Of a stretch of DNA of 64,000 bases, positions 9,557 to 18,392 are shown piece by piece (position 1 is the first letter of the stretch; each line of letters begins with the position of its first letter). The position numbers and the translations under genes are program-made. Below the pieces are notes generated by a model. It saw nothing but the letters and a program-made list of their open reading frames with translations, ran no database searches and had not been told where the DNA came from. The stretch is from Pseudomonas fortuita (lineage in GTDB: Bacteria; Pseudomonadota; Gammaproteobacteria; Pseudomonadales; Pseudomonadaceae), in contig NZ_CP114035.2 of NCBI RefSeq assembly GCF_026898135.2, positions 2,645,501 to 2,709,500 of the forward strand. Reading direction: 5' to 3'.

Positions 9557-10923
9557 GCCCGCCACAGGTGAACTGCCAGGCCGGCCAGGGCGCAAGCGAA
9601 CAGCACTTCGATCACGCCCCGCTTGAAGCGGAACAAAGCAATCGCAGCTGCAGCCGCAATAGCCGCGCATGGCCAGTCAAGCGCTCCACCAAAGCCTTTC
9701 GGCCAGAGCACGTGATAGCCGAAGAACAGGGCGAGGTTCAGGATCACGCCCACTACTGCGGCCGTGATCCCTGTCAGCGGTGCGGTAAATTTGATCGCGT
9801 TGTGGGTCGACTCTACCAATGGCCCACCGATGAGAATGAACAAGAAAGACGGCAAAAAGGTGAACCAGGTGACGAGGCTCGCCGCGACGGCGCCAGCAAG
9901 GAATGGGTGTTCGCTCCCGAACATCGGATTGACGTAGCCACCGACGAAGCCGACGAAGGCGACCACCATGATCAGTGGCCCCGGTGTGGTTTCTCCCAAG
10001 GCGAGACCATCGATCATCTGGGTGGGTGTCAGCCACCCGTAGTGCCCTACAGCGCCTTGGTAGACATAGGGCAATACCGCATATGCACCGCCAAAAGTCA
10101 TCAGTGCGGCCTTCGTGAAGAACCAGCCCATCTGCGTCAGGGTGCCGTCCCAGCCAAACGACAGTGACAGAAGTCCCAGGGGCAGGACCCAGAGCCCAGC
10201 ACCTATCAGCAGCAGGCATACCAGATGCCTCAAGCTGAAACGGGCATGTTCGGGTGTTGGGGTATCGTCATCGATCAGGGCAGGGCCATAGCTGTTCTTC
10301 GCGCCCCCATGACCGCCACCGATCACGAATTTGCCTGGGGCGAAGCGACCACCCACGTAGCCGATGATGGCAGCCACCAGCACGATCAGCGGGAACGGCA
10401 CGTTGAGGGCGAAGATCGCCACGAACGAGGCGCCGGCCATGGCCCACAGCCAAGCATTCTTCAGGGCTCGCGAGCCAATCCGGTGGGCTGCGTGGAGGAC
10501 AATCGCCGTCACCGCCGGCTTGATGCCATAGAAAATCCCTGCGACTACCGGTACTTCGCCAAAAGCGACGTAGACCCACGACAAACCGATCAGGATGAAC
10601 AGCGAAGGTAGCACGAACAACGCGCCGGCAATTACCCCGCCCCATGTGCGGTGCATCAGCCAGCCGATGTAAGTGGCCAGCTGCTGAGCTTCAGGGCCAG
10701 GCAGCAACATGCAGTAGTTCAGCGCGTGCAGAAACCGCTTCTCGCTGATCCACCGCCGGCGCTCAACCAGCTCCTGGTGCATGATCGAGATCTGCCCGGC
10801 GGGCCCGCCAAAACTGATGAAGCCCAATTTGAGCCAGAACAGGAAGGCTTCATAGAGGCTAATCGGCTGCAGAGTCGCTTGCGATGGCGGCTGCTTGCTC
10901 ACTGCAGAGGTGGTCTCAGCCAT
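9553..10923 (-). CDS. chrA: Chromate efflux transporter ChrA
   Basis: A 456-residue inner-membrane protein of the CHR family, expected to pump chromate out of the cytoplasm. It shows the two homologous CHR halves. The first begins EAFLFWLKLGFISFGGPAGQ and includes MLLPGPEAQQLATYIGW; the second begins FFTKAALMTFGGAYAVLPY and includes GETTPGPLIMVVAFVGF. ATG 10923 is preceded by GAGGAA at 7 nt; an ATG five codons earlier has poorer spacing. The start overlaps the end of the chrB-like gene by 8 bp, giving a chrBA arrangement. The downstream GGDEF/EAL gene overlaps its stop. Confidence 0.93.
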   Translation of the reverse strand: MAETTSAVSKQPPSQATLQPISLYEAFLFWLKLGFISFGGPAGQISIMHQELVERRRWISEKRFLHALNYCMLLPGPEAQQLATYIGWLMHRTWGGVIAGALFVLPSLFILIGLSWVYVAFGEVPVVAGIFYGIKPAVTAIVLHAAHRIGSRALKNAWLWAMAGASFVAIFALNVPFPLIVLVAAIIGYVGGRFAPGKFVIGGGHGGAKNSYGPALIDDDTPTPEHARFSLRHLVCLLLIGAGLWVLPLGLLSLSFGWDGTLTQMGWFFTKAALMTFGGAYAVLPYVYQGAVGHYGWLTPTQMIDGLALGETTPGPLIMVVAFVGFVGGYVNPMFGSEHPFLAGAVAASLVTWFTFLPSFLFILIGGPLVESTHNAIKFTAPLTGITAAVVGVILNLALFFGYHVLWPKGFGGALDWPCAAIAAAAAIALFRFKRGVIEVLFACALAGLAVHLWRA

Positions 10924-11857
10924 TTGGGGTTTCCTCAATCGCGAAAGCCGTCAGCAGGCCATCAAAGATGCCTCCGGCGACCATTGTCAGTTGATCGTCA
11001 TCGCCAATGCTCTCTCTCAGGCCGGCGAGGACACGCTCGATACCGGGTGCTTCGGAAGGTTGGTATCCCCCAACATCCAGGTAGTGGATAACACCTGCCA
11101 GGCGTGCCAAGCCTGGCTGCTGAACGGCAAAGCTCTCAATGAGGGTTTCGAAGGAAACACGGTGGCCGACGTGGCTGAACATGGCCCCATCAAAATCGAA
11201 GCCGAGCGCATCGCTTGGGCAGTCACCTGGACTGTCCAGCCAAATGAATCGGGCGTCGGGATCGATGAAGCGACGGATCAGCCAGGCACATGCCAACCGG
11301 TCTACCCATGGGCGCTTTCGCGTTGCCCATCGGCGACCTTGGTATTCGCTGCGTTCCAGCTGGCTGATGGCCTCATCGTGTGCCCTCGGCTCATCGGGGG
11401 ACAGTGCACGGCTAATCGAGGTCTCAAGCGCCTGCAGGGCCAAATCGGCTTGTGCCTTGAGCACGCCTGGGAAGAAGTCGATCGCCGCCAACTGACCGAA
11501 AGCCTTCCTGAGCTTGCGCACCTGCCGGGCTATCTGCAGTGCATTATCCGGGGACAGGTCAGCCCGCCAGCCTGCAATTTCCTCCAGCAGCTTTTCGTAC
11601 TCATCGCTTCTGTCGAATAGCCCGCTGAAACGCTCCTCGCGCTCAGACAGCGACAGCAGAAATGCCGTGCCGTTGATGGCCAGCACATCTCGCTGCACGG
11701 CTTGAAACGCTTCACGGCCCACGCTTTTTTCAGGCAGCAGGTATACGCCATCCCGTAAAACTGCCGCACCAGAGGCCTTCAGGGTTCTCCAAGCGCGCAT
11801 TCGCTCGGTAGCGTTCGCCGTGGGCAAACCAAGGATCAAAAGCGACCAATCAAGCAT
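10916..11857 (-). CDS. chrB: Chromate resistance protein ChrB
   Basis: A 313-residue protein with the two-part layout of ChrB: an N-terminal ChrB domain (LLILGLPTANATERMRAWR, about residues 5-100) and a C-terminal chromate-resistance domain (RKRPWVDRLACAWLIRRF near residue 180, then FDGAMFSHVGHRVSFE near 225). In characterised systems ChrB regulates or assists ChrA-mediated chromate efflux. It lies directly upstream of chrA with overlapping ends. An AT-rich inverted repeat upstream (11869-11894) is a plausible promoter/operator. Confidence 0.9.
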   Translation of the reverse strand: MLDWSLLILGLPTANATERMRAWRTLKASGAAVLRDGVYLLPEKSVGREAFQAVQRDVLAINGTAFLLSLSEREERFSGLFDRSDEYEKLLEEIAGWRADLSPDNALQIARQVRKLRKAFGQLAAIDFFPGVLKAQADLALQALETSISRALSPDEPRAHDEAISQLERSEYQGRRWATRKRPWVDRLACAWLIRRFIDPDARFIWLDSPGDCPSDALGFDFDGAMFSHVGHRVSFETLIESFAVQQPGLARLAGVIHYLDVGGYQPSEAPGIERVLAGLRESIGDDDQLTMVAGGIFDGLLTAFAIEETPNG

Positions 11858-11865
11858 GTAGAGAT

Positions 11866-11900
11866 CTCAACATAAAATGTTTATCTATTTACATTATGCA
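11866..11900 (-). promoter_or_regulatory. AT-rich inverted repeats upstream of chrB
   Basis: The 35 bp in front of chrB are strikingly AT-rich for this region. They contain AACAT-aaa-ATGTT (11869-11881) and a second arrangement AATGT-N12-ACATT (11877-11894 on the plus strand). This is a candidate promoter and operator for the chrBA genes; no factor can be assigned. Confidence 0.4.
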
Positions 11901-11922
11901 AGACCCACAGAAAAGCAATCCA

Positions 11923-12009
11923 ACACAGGCGGAAGTGGCGTTGGTCAATATCTTCATGAATGCGCGTGACGCGCTCATCGGCCGCAAGCGCCCGCACGTG
12001 TTCATTGCT
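11923..12009 (+). pseudogene. 29-codon remnant of a LOV-type hybrid histidine kinase
   Basis: These 87 bp align without gaps to 29915-30001, the ATP-binding N-box region of the LOV histidine kinase gene in this window. The encoded peptide [20 protein letters not shown] closely matches [20 protein letters not shown], followed by RKRPH and F/I-A in both. Homology stops abruptly on both sides. It is the relic of a second kinase gene, lost by deletion; it is not functional. The many synonymous differences argue against a recent duplication of the intact gene. Confidence 0.8.
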
Positions 12010-12240
12010 TGCGCGCAGGGTGAGGCAAGTTCTCGATGGCCCGACCGGCGTGGGGTGAGGTTGCGAGGCTGTCCTGCCTCTGGGCTTGACAGTCTAAGCG
12101 TGTTTGCAACGCCCGTAGCAACGTTGATTAGCGCCACTGATCCGGCTCAAGACGTGACGCATTGAACACTCAAACCTGAGTGAACGCCTGAACAGGGTAG
12201 GGCAACTTTTCTGTCGCCCCTCACTTTCAGGGAGTTCAAC

Positions 12241-13380
12241 ATGAAAGCAATCGTGTACAACGGCCCACGTGACGTAGCGGTCAAGGATGTGCCGGACGCA
12301 AAAATCGAAAAGCCTACGGATGTGCTGGTACGCATCACGACGACCAACATCTGCGGTTCTGATTTGCACATGTACGAAGGCCGCACCTCATTTGAAGCCG
12401 GGAGAGTGTTTGGCCACGAAAATCTCGGTGAGGTCATCGAGGTTGGGGCAGGGGTCGACCGGGTCAAGGTCGGTGATCGGGTCTGCCTACCTTTCAATAT
12501 CGGCTGTGGGTTCTGTGAGAACTGTGAAAAAGGCCTCACTGGGTTTTGCCTTACAGCGAACCCTGGTGCTGCGGGCGCCGCTTACGGTTTTGCCGACATG
12601 GGCCCTTATCAGGGCGGGCAGGCTGAGCTGCTGCGTGTGCCTTATGCGGACTTCAACTGCTTGATACTGCCGGAGGACGCCCAGGAGCGTGAAGACGACT
12701 ACGTCATGCTCTCGGATATTTTTCCCACCGGTTGGCATGCAACAGAACTGGCCGGCCTGCTTCCGGGTGAGAGCATTGCGATTTACGGCGCGGGGCCTGT
12801 CGGCCTGATGGCGGCCCATTCGGCAATCATCAAAGGCGCGTCTCAGGTGTTCGTCATCGACAACCAACCGGATCGGCTGCAACTTGCCGCGCAGCTGGGG
12901 GCAACCCCAATCAATGCAGTCGAGCAAAAAGCAGTCGAAGAGATCATGAACCTTACCCACGGCAAAGGCACCGACCGGGGCTGTGAGTGCGTGGGCTACC
13001 AGTGCTGCGACAAGCATGGCCATGAAGCGAACTACCTCACCATGAACAACCTGGTCGCTTCCACCAAGGCTACCGGTGGCATTGGCGTAGTAGGCGTGTT
13101 CGTGCCTGAAGACCCTGGTGCGAAGAACGACTTGGCGAAAGAGGGCAAGATGGCCTTCGATTTCGGTGCGTTCTGGTTCAAGGGCCAGCAGATCCGCACA
13201 GGTCAGGCGAACGTGAAGGCCTACAACCGTCGTCTTGCAGAGCTCATCCAGCATGGGCGTGCCAAGCCTTCCCAGATTATCTCTCATCGTTTGAAGCTTG
13301 CTGAAGGCCCAGATGCCTACAAGCACTTCGATGCGCGGGATGATGGCTGGACGAAAGTGGTGCTCAAGCCTGCGGCGTGA
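12241..13380 (+). CDS. fdhA: Glutathione-independent formaldehyde dehydrogenase, zinc-dependent (FdhA type)
   Basis: A 379-residue medium-chain zinc dehydrogenase. The catalytic-zinc motifs ICGSDLHMYEG (Cys38) and GHENLGEV are present, followed by the GCGFCENCEKGLTGFC region (structural-zinc lobe) and the nucleotide-binding GAGPVGLM motif. The segment CECVGYQCCDKHGHE is typical of the FdhA branch, which oxidises formaldehyde to formate with tightly bound NAD+. The family is usually about 390-400 residues, so the length is normal. TTTCAGGGAG sits just upstream of ATG 12241. It stands alone on the plus strand between the chr genes and the convergent GH15 gene, and fits the aldehyde-detoxification theme of the cluster. 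Confidence 0.88.
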   Translation: MKAIVYNGPRDVAVKDVPDAKIEKPTDVLVRITTTNICGSDLHMYEGRTSFEAGRVFGHENLGEVIEVGAGVDRVKVGDRVCLPFNIGCGFCENCEKGLTGFCLTANPGAAGAAYGFADMGPYQGGQAELLRVPYADFNCLILPEDAQEREDDYVMLSDIFPTGWHATELAGLLPGESIAIYGAGPVGLMAAHSAIIKGASQVFVIDNQPDRLQLAAQLGATPINAVEQKAVEEIMNLTHGKGTDRGCECVGYQCCDKHGHEANYLTMNNLVASTKATGGIGVVGVFVPEDPGAKNDLAKEGKMAFDFGAFWFKGQQIRTGQANVKAYNRRLAELIQHGRAKPSQIISHRLKLAEGPDAYKHFDARDDGWTKVVLKPAA

Positions 13381-13561
13381 TCCGCTCTCACTGCTTCCAA
13401 GGACGGAAGTTTGGTGAGAAGGGCAACCTGCATGTATTAGAAGCAACCCTCACCGGCTTGTCAGTGCGTTATCACCCGGCAATTTCCAGTTGTGTGTTCT
13501 TCCGCCATCCTCGCAGATTCATGGCGCAAGCGAGACGGTTCAACGCAGATGATGTCTGGCG

Positions 13562-15376
13562 TCATCGTTCAGGATGGCAGCCCCCGATAGCCATTGCAGC
13601 CTTGAGGGCTGCCAGGTGAGTCAGGCCCTGCGGAAGGTTGCCCAGATATTGCCCAGTCTGCGCATCGATCATCTCCGAGTAGATGCCTACCCCGTGTGAT
13701 AGCCCTTTCAAAGCATCTGCATAGGCGGCTACGGCGCGATCCTGGTTACCCAGAATGGCCCAGGCTTCGATCAACCAGAATGTGCAGGCCAGGAAGCAAC
13801 CTTCCTCTTCCTCTGCATCGGTGTAGCGATAATGGAAAGCTCCGGCCCTAAGATCATGATCAATGGCTTCCAGTGTGCTGCCCATACGTTCTTTACTGGG
13901 GTAACCGAACCTGACAGCCAGTGCCAGTGAAGCGTCAAGTCGGTCGCTGTCTGGATAGAACAGGTACGCCTGGCGTTCTTCGCTCCAGCAGTGCGCCTCG
14001 ATCCATGCCTGGATGCGCTGCCGCTCGCGATCCCAGCGTTCCCGGCAGGTGGTGGGAAGGTGGCCACCATCTGCCAGTTCGATGGCCCGGCTCAAGGCTT
14101 GCCAGCAACTGATCTTGGACATCGTGTAGTGCTGCTTTTCCGGTAACTCCCAGATACCGGCGTCCTGCTGACGCCAACAGTCGGCGCATTGGTCGGCAAG
14201 GTCTGAGAGGAGCATTGCGCTCGGAGAATCAAGAATGTTGCCGCTGTCGATGAAGCAGCGCGCTGTTTCGAAGATATCGCCGAAGACGCCGTGTTGGAGT
14301 TGGTCGCGGGCATCATTGCCGACGACTGGCGGGGAGTTCTTGTAGCCAGGCAGATCGACGGGGCGCACGCAATCACCGATAGCACCGTCCAGGGTATAAA
14401 ACACCCGTGGCCCATGTTCATCCAACCGGCGCAGTAGCCAAGTGAACGCAGCTTTGGCTTCCGGCTGCGCGCCGATACCCAGAAACGCTTCGATGGTGTA
14501 GCCGGCATCGCGTATCCAGGCGAAGCGGTAATCGTAGTTCTTGCTGCCGCCAATCCGTTCGGGAAGGGATGAGGTCGCTGCCGCCATGATCGACCCACTT
14601 GGAGAGGACAGCAGAAGCTTGAGGGCCAGCGTATTGCGGACTACTTGGGTCTGGTACGGGCCGTCATAGACCAACCCCTTCGACCATTGGCACCACTCCC
14701 GATGCGAGCCGTCGATGCGTTCATCGATCAGGGCCAATGGGGGTACCACCAAGGGCTCATCTCGTCCTGCGATGATTGCGACCACTGAGCGTTGTCCTGC
14801 TGCAAGGCTAAGGACAGCACGGACGCCCATGTCGTCTTTGCGTTCGATGTGCACATGATGGTCGTGCAGGAACATGCCGAGTATTCGGCCCGCATGAAAA
14901 ACGCAGGCATTGTCATTCGGCGCCACGTAGGGGCTTACCGTGTCGGCCTGGGTTCCGAAGTCGATAGCTATCACGAAATCGACTTTACCCTCGATACCTT
15001 CGATGCGTCTGGCAAGTTCGGCCCAAGGCAGGCGTCCAGCAGGGCCACTGTTCAAGGATTCCGTCAGCCGGGCACGACCCTGACGGGTAATGAAAATTGT
15101 CTCAAGGACGTTGCTGTCTGCCAGGTAGCGGCGCTCAGCAACGAATGGCTCGCTAGGGGTGATGGCAAAGAAGCCTCCAGTCTGAGGGGCCAGCAACTTG
15201 TCGAACAGGGGGGGTGAATCCATGTGCGGCACACACCACCAGTCGATGGAACCGTCCAGTCCAATCAGTGCCACGGAACGTCCATCCCCGAGCGCACCAT
15301 ACTGCTCCAGGGGCAACCATCCATCCTCATCTCGCTGAGGTTTGCCCTGTTGGACTTCTGCCGGTTCTCTTTCCAT
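13562..15376 (-). CDS. Glycoside hydrolase family 15 (glucoamylase/trehalase-like)
   Basis: A 604-residue protein with the GH15 (alpha/alpha)6 barrel signatures. These are LIGLDGSIDWWCVPHMDSP at the N-terminus, SKNYDYRFAWIRDAGYTIEA in the first catalytic region, and the C-terminal part LACTFWLIEAWAILG. Bacterial proteins of this kind hydrolyse trehalose or alpha-glucans, and they often sit in Pseudomonas stress clusters beside trehalose or glycogen genes. No signal peptide is visible, so it is probably cytoplasmic. ATG 15376 has GGTAGG upstream; the frame stays open a further 30 codons. The exact substrate cannot be told from the sequence. Confidence 0.85.
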   Translation of the reverse strand: MEREPAEVQQGKPQRDEDGWLPLEQYGALGDGRSVALIGLDGSIDWWCVPHMDSPPLFDKLLAPQTGGFFAITPSEPFVAERRYLADSNVLETIFITRQGRARLTESLNSGPAGRLPWAELARRIEGIEGKVDFVIAIDFGTQADTVSPYVAPNDNACVFHAGRILGMFLHDHHVHIERKDDMGVRAVLSLAAGQRSVVAIIAGRDEPLVVPPLALIDERIDGSHREWCQWSKGLVYDGPYQTQVVRNTLALKLLLSSPSGSIMAAATSSLPERIGGSKNYDYRFAWIRDAGYTIEAFLGIGAQPEAKAAFTWLLRRLDEHGPRVFYTLDGAIGDCVRPVDLPGYKNSPPVVGNDARDQLQHGVFGDIFETARCFIDSGNILDSPSAMLLSDLADQCADCWRQQDAGIWELPEKQHYTMSKISCWQALSRAIELADGGHLPTTCRERWDRERQRIQAWIEAHCWSEERQAYLFYPDSDRLDASLALAVRFGYPSKERMGSTLEAIDHDLRAGAFHYRYTDAEEEEGCFLACTFWLIEAWAILGNQDRAVAAYADALKGLSHGVGIYSEMIDAQTGQYLGNLPQGLTHLAALKAAMAIGGCHPER

Positions 15377-15496
15377 CGGTATGCCTACCAGATCATGTGT
15401 TCTGCTTCCGACATGGCTACCTGGCGTCTGGTTCGTCTGAATTGAGTACTGAGCAATCGGGGGCAATTCGGGATGAGCGAGGAGCGGCCCCGTGCC

Positions 15497-15940
15497 TTAC
15501 TCGGCAGGAATGATCGAAATCTTTCCGTTGCGTTCGACGATAGCGAACTTCACCTGCTCAATCCTCTCGATGCCTTGGCTGTCCCGCGCTGATTCAAGGA
15601 TATCGTCCTCCGTGAGGCGTGCCCGACGCATGCGGTGATGCAGAAAGCGCCCATTCTCGACAACCAAGGTAGCGTGCCCATCCAGAAACCTGGCCAAGGG
15701 CCTGGAGTTCAGCTTCGCGAGTGAAAGGCCGACGTCCAGAACGATCAGCGTGGCAATCACCAGCATGGCATTGGTGAATGAAAAATCGTCACCCAGAAGC
15801 GCCTGCTGGGTGGCTTCCCCGATGATCAGCAACAACACGAAGTCGAAGGTCGTCAAATCGGCCAGCGAGCGCCGCCCGGCCACGCGAAACAGCAGCATGA
15901 GGGCGACGTACATTCCGGCTGCGCGGAGGATCGAGTCCAT
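15497..15940 (-). CDS. YetF/DUF421 family membrane protein
   Basis: A 147-residue protein with two to three N-terminal membrane segments (LRAAGMYVALMLLFRVAG, FDFVLLLIIGEATQQALLG, AMLVIATLIVLDVGLSL) and a cytoplasmic C-terminal YetF domain (LVVENGRFLHHRMRRARLTE, then ILESARDSQGIE). YetF-type proteins are common in spore-formers and Pseudomonas stress loci, but their biochemical role is poorly known. It is followed upstream by a small membrane protein and a CinA-like gene on the same strand, a likely operon. Confidence 0.85.
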   Translation of the reverse strand: MDSILRAAGMYVALMLLFRVAGRRSLADLTTFDFVLLLIIGEATQQALLGDDFSFTNAMLVIATLIVLDVGLSLAKLNSRPLARFLDGHATLVVENGRFLHHRMRRARLTEDDILESARDSQGIERIEQVKFAIVERNGKISIIPAE

Positions 15941-15949
15941 GACGCACTC

Positions 15950-16456
15950 CTAGGGGTAAAGGAATGTGGAGAAGTGAACGGCGCTTTCAGGGCCAGCCTT
16001 GACGCTGCACTCCAGAGTCCCCACGTGCTCACTTCGTAGGGTCAGGTACAGGGTGGCGACCCCATCGTGCTTGGTACCCAGCTGGAACAGCATGGCCTGG
16101 CCATGCGACATCGAACGTTGCGGCTCCGGTTGTAACGTCTCGATGCTGGCGTCACGGAGCAATGATCCCTCGAGTTGCAGCTCCACCGGCTGACCAGGAA
16201 TACCCTGAACGGTGATGAAAAGGCTGTCTGTCGTGCCGCTTCGGCTGAGGCGTTGATACTCAACCCGTACCCGGCCATCCTGGCTGACCACCTCGGCATC
16301 GCTCAACGGGCCATTACCGAACAGGCCTGCCAAGGCAAGCAGTACGATGGCCACAAGCACATACCATCCCACGCGCTCGAAGCGCCAGACACGCTGCTGC
16401 ATCGGCATGTCTTCTTGAACAGGATGACGCCTGGATAGCAGTTCATCTTCCGACAT
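15950..16456 (-). CDS. Single-pass membrane protein of unknown function
   Basis: A 168-residue protein with a cytoplasmic N-terminus of about 27 residues, one membrane helix (VGWYVLVAIVLLALAGLF) and a periplasmic beta-rich domain of about 115 residues (EVVSQDGRVRVEYQRLSR onward). No known domain is recognised. ATG 16456 is preferred over GTG 16462; a GAGG stands upstream. It lies 9 bp from the YetF-type gene and 11 bp from the CinA-type gene, so the three are probably cotranscribed. Its neighbours suggest an envelope-stress setting, but nothing more specific can be said. Confidence 0.72.
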   Translation of the reverse strand: MSEDELLSRRHPVQEDMPMQQRVWRFERVGWYVLVAIVLLALAGLFGNGPLSDAEVVSQDGRVRVEYQRLSRSGTTDSLFITVQGIPGQPVELQLEGSLLRDASIETLQPEPQRSMSHGQAMLFQLGTKHDGVATLYLTLRSEHVGTLECSVKAGPESAVHFSTFLYP

Positions 16457-16467
16457 GATCACAGCCC

Positions 16468-16971
16468 TCAGGCGCGCTCGCCGCGTAACCAGCGCTGGTG
16501 ATAGTGGGAAAGCCGGGTCAACCCGAACAGCGCGCCTTGGCGCATGACCTCAGACCGCTCGCCGAAGAAACGTTGAGTGCGCGTGAAAACGGCAACGGGG
16601 TCGCCGGCAAAAGCCCACGCAAAGCACATCGTCCCCGGTGGTATCCCGGACTCGGGCGCCGGCCCGGCTACCCCGGTGGTGGCGATCACCACATTGGCAT
16701 CGCTGTCTCGCAAGGCGCCCAAGGCCATTTCCCGGGCTACTGCTTCGCTGGTCAGGCCGTATCGCTCGATGGTTTCGGCGCTGACCCCCAGCAGGCGTTT
16801 CTTGGCGCTGGGCGAGTAGACGACATAGCCGCTTTCCAGCACCTCTCCGGTACCCGGTATCGCCGCCAACAACGCCACAAGGCAGCCTGCAGTGCATGAT
16901 TCTGCTGTGCTCAGAACCAGTTTGTTGTTTTTGAGATAGCCGAGAGTGGCCAGTACAGGGTCGTTTTCCAT
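16468..16971 (-). CDS. CinA C-terminal family protein (nicotinamide-nucleotide amidase type)
   Basis: A 167-residue stand-alone CinA C-terminal domain. Characteristic segments are STAESCTAGCLVALLAAIPG near residue 20, YVVYSPSAKKRLLGV near 50 and VVIATTGVAGPAPESGIPPG near 95. Characterised homologues (PncC) deamidate nicotinamide mononucleotide to nicotinic acid mononucleotide, recycling a by-product of NAD metabolism. The length matches PncC. Pseudomonas usually has a core copy next to recA, so this is likely an accessory paralogue belonging to the stress cluster. Confidence 0.88.
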   Translation of the reverse strand: MENDPVLATLGYLKNNKLVLSTAESCTAGCLVALLAAIPGTGEVLESGYVVYSPSAKKRLLGVSAETIERYGLTSEAVAREMALGALRDSDANVVIATTGVAGPAPESGIPPGTMCFAWAFAGDPVAVFTRTQRFFGERSEVMRQGALFGLTRLSHYHQRWLRGERA

Positions 16972-17124
16972 TCCAGCGTCGACTCGCTTGTTTTGCGGTG
17001 GACGCGATCCTGGTGTGTTTGGTTCATCTCATCTACTGCCCGGCTATCTCGAGAAGTGAACCTGACATGAACTTTGCCCGTGCTTTGGCTTCCCTTGTTC
17101 AAAGGCAAAGGACAGGAGCGCAAG

Positions 17125-17286
17125 ATGAAGAAACAGAGCAACAGGCAAGAGGACGCCGCGCAGACGAGGCCGCCCGGCGAAGAGGAGCGAGATAACGATG
17201 CCCATCGTCCGGATGGGTCCACCGGCACATCCCATGACTCGACAGCGCAAAAAACGGCCCGTGATCACGATCAGCACAAACGCTGA
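17125..17286 (+). CDS. Small highly charged disordered protein
   Basis: A 53-residue protein (MKKQSNRQEDAAQTRPPGEE onward) made almost entirely of charged and polar residues with His and Asp repeats near the end. CAGGAGCG stands upstream of ATG 17125 at suitable spacing, and a strong terminator follows at 17308. No family is recognised. The composition suggests a hydrophilin-like stress protein, which is an inference. Confidence 0.55.
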   Translation: MKKQSNRQEDAAQTRPPGEEERDNDAHRPDGSTGTSHDSTAQKTARDHDQHKR

Positions 17287-17307
17287 AACTGCCACGCTAA
17301 AGGGGGT

Positions 17308-17336
17308 GAGGCTCGCCAGCACGGCGAGCCTCTTTT
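17308..17336. terminator. Rho-independent terminator, possibly bidirectional
   Basis: A perfect 10-bp stem, GAGGCTCGCC and GGCGAGCCTC with loop AGCAC, is followed by TTTT on the plus strand. It separates the small plus-strand gene from the convergent SDR gene. Confidence 0.88.
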
Positions 17337-17338
17337 GG

Positions 17339-18196
17339 CTAGAGGATCGGTTTGCCACCCGTCACTGCGTAACGTGAGCCACTGATGTAACTGGCCTCGT
17401 CGGAGCCCAGCAGCACGTAGATCGGCGCGACCTCCACCGGTTGACCGGGGCGCCCCATCGGGTAGCTGGAACCAAAGTTCTTGACGGCCTCGTCCGGCAT
17501 GGTGGCCGGAATCAAAGGCGTCCAGATAGGGCCTGGCGCGACGCTGTTGACCCGAATACCTTTCTTGCCTAGCAGCTGAGCAAGGCCCGCAGTGAAGTTG
17601 GCAATGGCCCCCTTGGTCGTGGCATAGGCAAGCAGGCTGGGGGATGGATCGTCGGAATTGACCGAGCTCGTGTTGATGATCGAACTACCCTTGGGCATGG
17701 AAGGCAGTGCCGCCTGGCAAATACGGAAGATGGCGGTGATGTTGGTATCGAAGGTCTTGACCCATTCGTCATCGTCAATTTCCTCCAGGGTCTCGTGGGA
17801 CATCTGGAACGCCGCGTTGTTGACCAGGATGTCGATACGCCCGAACTGGCTGACGGTCTTTTCAACGATGTCGTAGCAGTGCTGTTTATGCGCCAGGTCT
17901 CCGGGCAACAGAAGGCATTGACGGCCTGCGGCCTCGACGCAGCGTGCGGTTTCTTGCGCGTCGTCATGCTCATTCAGATAAGCGATGGCGACGTCGGCTC
18001 CTTCACGGGCGTAGGCAATCGCTACTGCCCGCCCGATGCCGCTGTCGGCTCCGGTGATGAGTGCAATCTTGCCTTCGAGTCGATTGTGGCCGGTATACGA
18101 CTGCTCACCACAATCCGGGTAGGGCTCCATCTTGCGCTGTGAGCCGGGGACATTTTGTGGCTGTGAAGGGAAGGGCGGGGTAGGGAAGTCTCGCAT
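17339..18196 (-). CDS. SDR family oxidoreductase (YghA-like)
   Basis: A 285-residue short-chain dehydrogenase. The N-terminal extension rich in Pro and Gln (PTPPFPSQPQNVPGSQ) is typical of the YghA-type stress SDRs. It is followed by the NAD(P) motif TGADSGIGRAVAIAYAREG, the LVNNAAFQ motif, the catalytic Ser in NTSSVNS and the catalytic YATTKGA (Tyr-x-x-x-Lys). The substrate is unknown; proteins of this type often accompany catalase and KGG genes in RpoS-type stress clusters. It starts at ATG 18196 and runs into a shared terminator. Confidence 0.9.
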   Translation of the reverse strand: MRDFPTPPFPSQPQNVPGSQRKMEPYPDCGEQSYTGHNRLEGKIALITGADSGIGRAVAIAYAREGADVAIAYLNEHDDAQETARCVEAAGRQCLLLPGDLAHKQHCYDIVEKTVSQFGRIDILVNNAAFQMSHETLEEIDDDEWVKTFDTNITAIFRICQAALPSMPKGSSIINTSSVNSDDPSPSLLAYATTKGAIANFTAGLAQLLGKKGIRVNSVAPGPIWTPLIPATMPDEAVKNFGSSYPMGRPGQPVEVAPIYVLLGSDEASYISGSRYAVTGGKPIL

Positions 18197-18392
18197 GGTA
18201 AAAGCTCCTGCAGTTGAGAACGGTCATACCGGTTCGAAAGGCCTGGCCTGTGTGTGTTGGTTTCAATCTGCGGTTGGTACGACGAGCGGTGCGGGCTATC
18301 AATTCAATTGAATTCCATGCCCCATCGCCTGTTCTACCGAATTCAGCTCCAGGCTCATCCCGTAGCTCGGAGCCCTACTCCCGGAGCAGCGA

